Source of the DNA: Candidatus Saccharibacteria bacterium UBA3749
Lineage (GTDB): Bacteria; Patescibacteriota; Saccharimonadia; Saccharimonadales; Saccharimonadaceae
Direction: 5' to 3'
Length of the DNA stretch: 14,172 bases
NCBI GenBank assembly: GCA_002371235.1
Contig: DFGN01000013.1
Location: forward strand, 1 to 14,172
Part shown: positions 13,401-14,172 of the stretch, piece by piece
Position numbering within the stretch: position 1 is the first letter of the stretch
How the letters are laid out: every line of letters starts with the position of its first letter
The notes under the pieces: generated by a model
The model's input: only the letters and a program-made list of their open reading frames with translations
Databases searched by the model: none
What the model was told of the DNA's origin: nothing
Translations under genes and position numbers: made by a program

Positions 13401-13857
13401 ACTAACGAATGCAACTTTGGAGGGTAATCCAGATTGGAATGAATACCGTGATTTGATTTCTAAATCGATGCTCGGGCAACAAAAACTTGGCAGGTCGTAT
13501 CCTTATATTGATATCTCAACTGATTACAATTTCTCGAAAGAAGAGCTAAATAATTTGGATGGTATCCCGGGATTGTTTGACAGTGCTAGTTGGTATCTAA
13601 GTCTAAAAGAATACGCGAATGAACTTGAAAAGTCTTCAGACGGAATAGTTAACTTAGAAAATTATCCTAGCGAAAGGGCCATGTTTATGTCTCTGCTAAA
13701 AAATGGTACAAGCTTAGATGGTTTTACGGTGGATCGGGCTGCCACAAAGCTTACCCTGTCAGATAGCTCCGCCGACTCACTTTCTCTAGAACAATGGACA
13801 AGGATTAATAATAATACTCATTTATCTACCAATAAGATAGTGTTTTATTTCCAATAA
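10432..13857 (+). CDS. Type II membrane-anchored papain-like (C1) cysteine protease with leucine-rich repeat domain
   Basis: A 1141-residue surface protein. Residues 1-153 are acidic, disordered and cytoplasmic, with a motif used twice: DELAAAFVGPEQ (57-68) and EEVAAAFVGPEQ (113-124). After a basic KKSHK stop, a transmembrane helix spans 158-179. An acidic linker (190-268) holds a duplicated LTDEQKEKLGIEP / LSDEEKADLDVIP element. The C1 peptidase domain covers about 273-540. Oxyanion Q290 and nucleophile C296 are in NQGGYGLCWDYA, H461 in MNHAMAIIGWDD and N501 in LVLNSWGKEW, so the catalytic set is complete. Residues 578-1000 are many 20-22-residue leucine-rich repeats (LxxLxLxxNxIxSLxGL) of the internalin/SDS22 type. 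A polar C-terminal domain (about 1001-1141) has no LPxTG or second anchor. I infer outward-facing cleavage of host-cell or competitor proteins, with the repeats giving binding. It lies between the two long direct repeats. Confidence 0.93.
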   Translation: MDSEKDNRTDTSDNAKLDVAPENPVPEKIETSSETDPNVAKMESPTEPAKENLITADELAAAFVGPEQESTKPIVSNQEAPEPEKANLPNLGIPEDEKSENTIKNDSDLPTEEEVAAAFVGPEQVKNDSMEESKSDEDKSATGPSVITSGPANKKSHKVAIVSAICVTAAIIGGIVLITSNPNPDKGSEPVVAVTDLTDEQKEKLGIEPEKEEAVDNSEIEDKDNYSEEYKKYLELSDEEKADLDVIPRKEEVPDERIDEIKEDTDEEVIASLPEKFDLRDVIDITVGNQGGYGLCWDYASSTALETHLKLRGIDYNPSELQIDFLSSNLMYGGRNLHDGGTFQHFADMAASIGTISEEKFSSLGINPDGFYGGGNTNLDYFKLTKNDTPLYVTKTVDFPSIYKSKGEVSNKTEEELKEFRDLVKAHIMTNGSLYTAVAGPWGFDVPRYCENGGNGCYMNHAMAIIGWDDNYPKENFAKVDENGNRTSGTPEHDGAYLVLNSWGKEWNESGAKDGVFYISYDEYNVESQLSGIVSTSLDNTKKIDSIASKTAKDLVKEKLSFYIIEEDGEEYISDYALDRVSHLDLSSRGLTDYDLKGITETFSNISSLTITDNNISDLSSLANLNNLYGVYFSKNNVEDISVLCSMAKVNGLDLSYNRITDVSCLEGKLGDYAYLDISGNTGITGFEKLTTLYELTANEIGLESLESLSSLNKLASLSVRNNNIKSLAGLNTNEEAFHDLDLSGNKELTDLTFDKPVYHLSIKDSGLTDISILNNIEANIVLASGNNFVDLSSFNNDKILQLDLSGNKNLSNLSSLSTVKSLNLSDCGIASLSEIGELDGVETLTLNNNEIGSLDGAENLSKIASLNITNNKLSSLDGIEKFENLTSLNVAENQISSLDGLSKLPKLTTFSADNNMISDANELVDMENLYFLSLSNNKLSSVPNFTTQADLYLTFENNPIENAVIPKAVATINLKDCGVKSIDYSQVEKLTNATLEGNPDWNEYRDLISKSMLGQQKLGRSYPYIDISTDYNFSKEELNNLDGIPGLFDSASWYLSLKEYANELEKSSDGIVNLENYPSERAMFMSLLKNGTSLDGFTVDRAATKLTLSDSSADSLSLEQWTRINNNTHLSTNKIVFYFQ

Positions 13858-14065
13858 ATATATCTTACGTTTTAAGACCTGAATGTTTAGGGTATTAACA
13901 GACATTTTAACAGGGGTAAAAATCGCGTTTTTGGCAGATTTTGGCCGTAAAAAATGGTTCAAAATTGCATACTATTATTGCAAGGTACTTAACAGAAATT
14001 CACCACTAAAAAATCGGCCAAAATGCCAACTTAACCCAAATTTGTTAGATAGAATCGCTTAGATT

Positions 14066-14120
14066 GGTGATTTCTTCGCTTGAAGCGCGTCTTATCGACG
14101 AGCGAAAGCGAAAAATCGCC
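14066..14120. repeat. Long imperfect hairpin in the right repeat
   Basis: Identical to the left-copy hairpin (10221-10275): GGTGATTT/AAATCGCC and TTCGCTT/AAGCGAA arms around a CGTC/GACG tip. Confidence 0.8.
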
Positions 14121-14135
14121 AAGATAGGCGATTTT
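14112..14135. terminator. Bidirectional terminator between the protease/LRR gene and the tRNA
   Basis: AAAATCGCC-AAGATA-GGCGATTTT with T tracts on both strands. Here it separates two convergent units, the protease/LRR gene (plus) and the partial tRNA (minus), which fits a bidirectional terminator. Confidence 0.75.
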
Positions 14136-14147
14136 ATCAACAAATTT

Positions 14148-14172
14148 TGGTGGCGCCGACTGGACTTGAACC
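14148..14172 (-). tRNA. Partial tRNA, 3' end only (isotype unknown)
   Basis: The minus strand at the right edge reads GGTTCAAGTCC...CGGCGCC-A-CCA: T-loop TTCAAGT, T-stem 3' strand CCAGT, acceptor 3' strand, discriminator A (14151) and encoded CCA (14148-14150). The anticodon lies beyond the window, so the amino acid cannot be named. Confidence 0.85.

Larger units (their letters stand above)
13884..14153. repeat. Long direct repeat, right copy, ending at a tRNA 3' end
   Basis: Partner of 10040-10308. The last 136 bp (14018-14153) differ from the left copy at only two positions, while the 13884-14017 half is diverged and has lost the GGGGCAA terminator. Its final TGGTGG is the CCA, discriminator and first acceptor bases of the minus-strand tRNA at the window edge. 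Confidence 0.9.

Overview
The window looks like a chromosomal segment of a small-genome bacterium, most plausibly a Patescibacteria/CPR member close to Saccharibacteria (TM7). This is an inference from low-to-moderate GC, compact gene spacing, extended -10 promoters placed almost directly on start codons, a DUF4282-type membrane protein, and surface proteins with long disordered cytoplasmic N-termini ahead of one membrane anchor. UGA is a normal stop (serS ends in TGA), which argues against the UGA=Gly lineages. No phylogenetic test was possible.

Positions 1-4139 carry two minus-strand housekeeping operons. The first is serS, hpf (short ribosome hibernation factor) and secA, which runs off the left edge. 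The second is a secreted DUF348/G5/3D cell-wall protein followed by rsmA (ksgA), the order known from yabE/rpfB-ksgA loci. Positions 4140-4495 are a regulatory gap with a second, distal minus promoter whose -35 lies inside a perfect 14-bp palindrome. Plus-strand genes 4496-5792 form an overlapping redox pair: a polytopic membrane protein with a CPTC motif and a membrane-anchored DsbA-like thioredoxin (CPYC). rarA (minus), a DUF4282-like membrane protein (plus) and murI (minus) follow.

Positions 8391-8822 hold a minus tRNA operon, tRNA-Val(GAC) then tRNA-Lys(TTT), ending in a terminator just ahead of murI. Between the two tRNAs lie two identical 62-nt units, each beginning with a copy of the tRNA-Val 3' end including CCA.

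Positions 8923-14172 are accessory in character. They hold a Pro-rich, membrane-anchored surface protein of unknown function, a doubtful small ORF, and a 1141-residue type II membrane protein with an extracellular papain-like (C1) protease and a leucine-rich repeat domain. The protease/LRR gene is bracketed by two direct repeats of about 270 bp, nearly identical over their last 136 bp and exactly 3845 bp apart. The right copy ends at the 3' CCA of another, partial tRNA. The repeat holds a long imperfect hairpin whose 3' arm is shared with a terminator hairpin. The layout suggests a cassette-like or tRNA-associated insertion or duplication carrying the protease/LRR gene, with no integrase in view.
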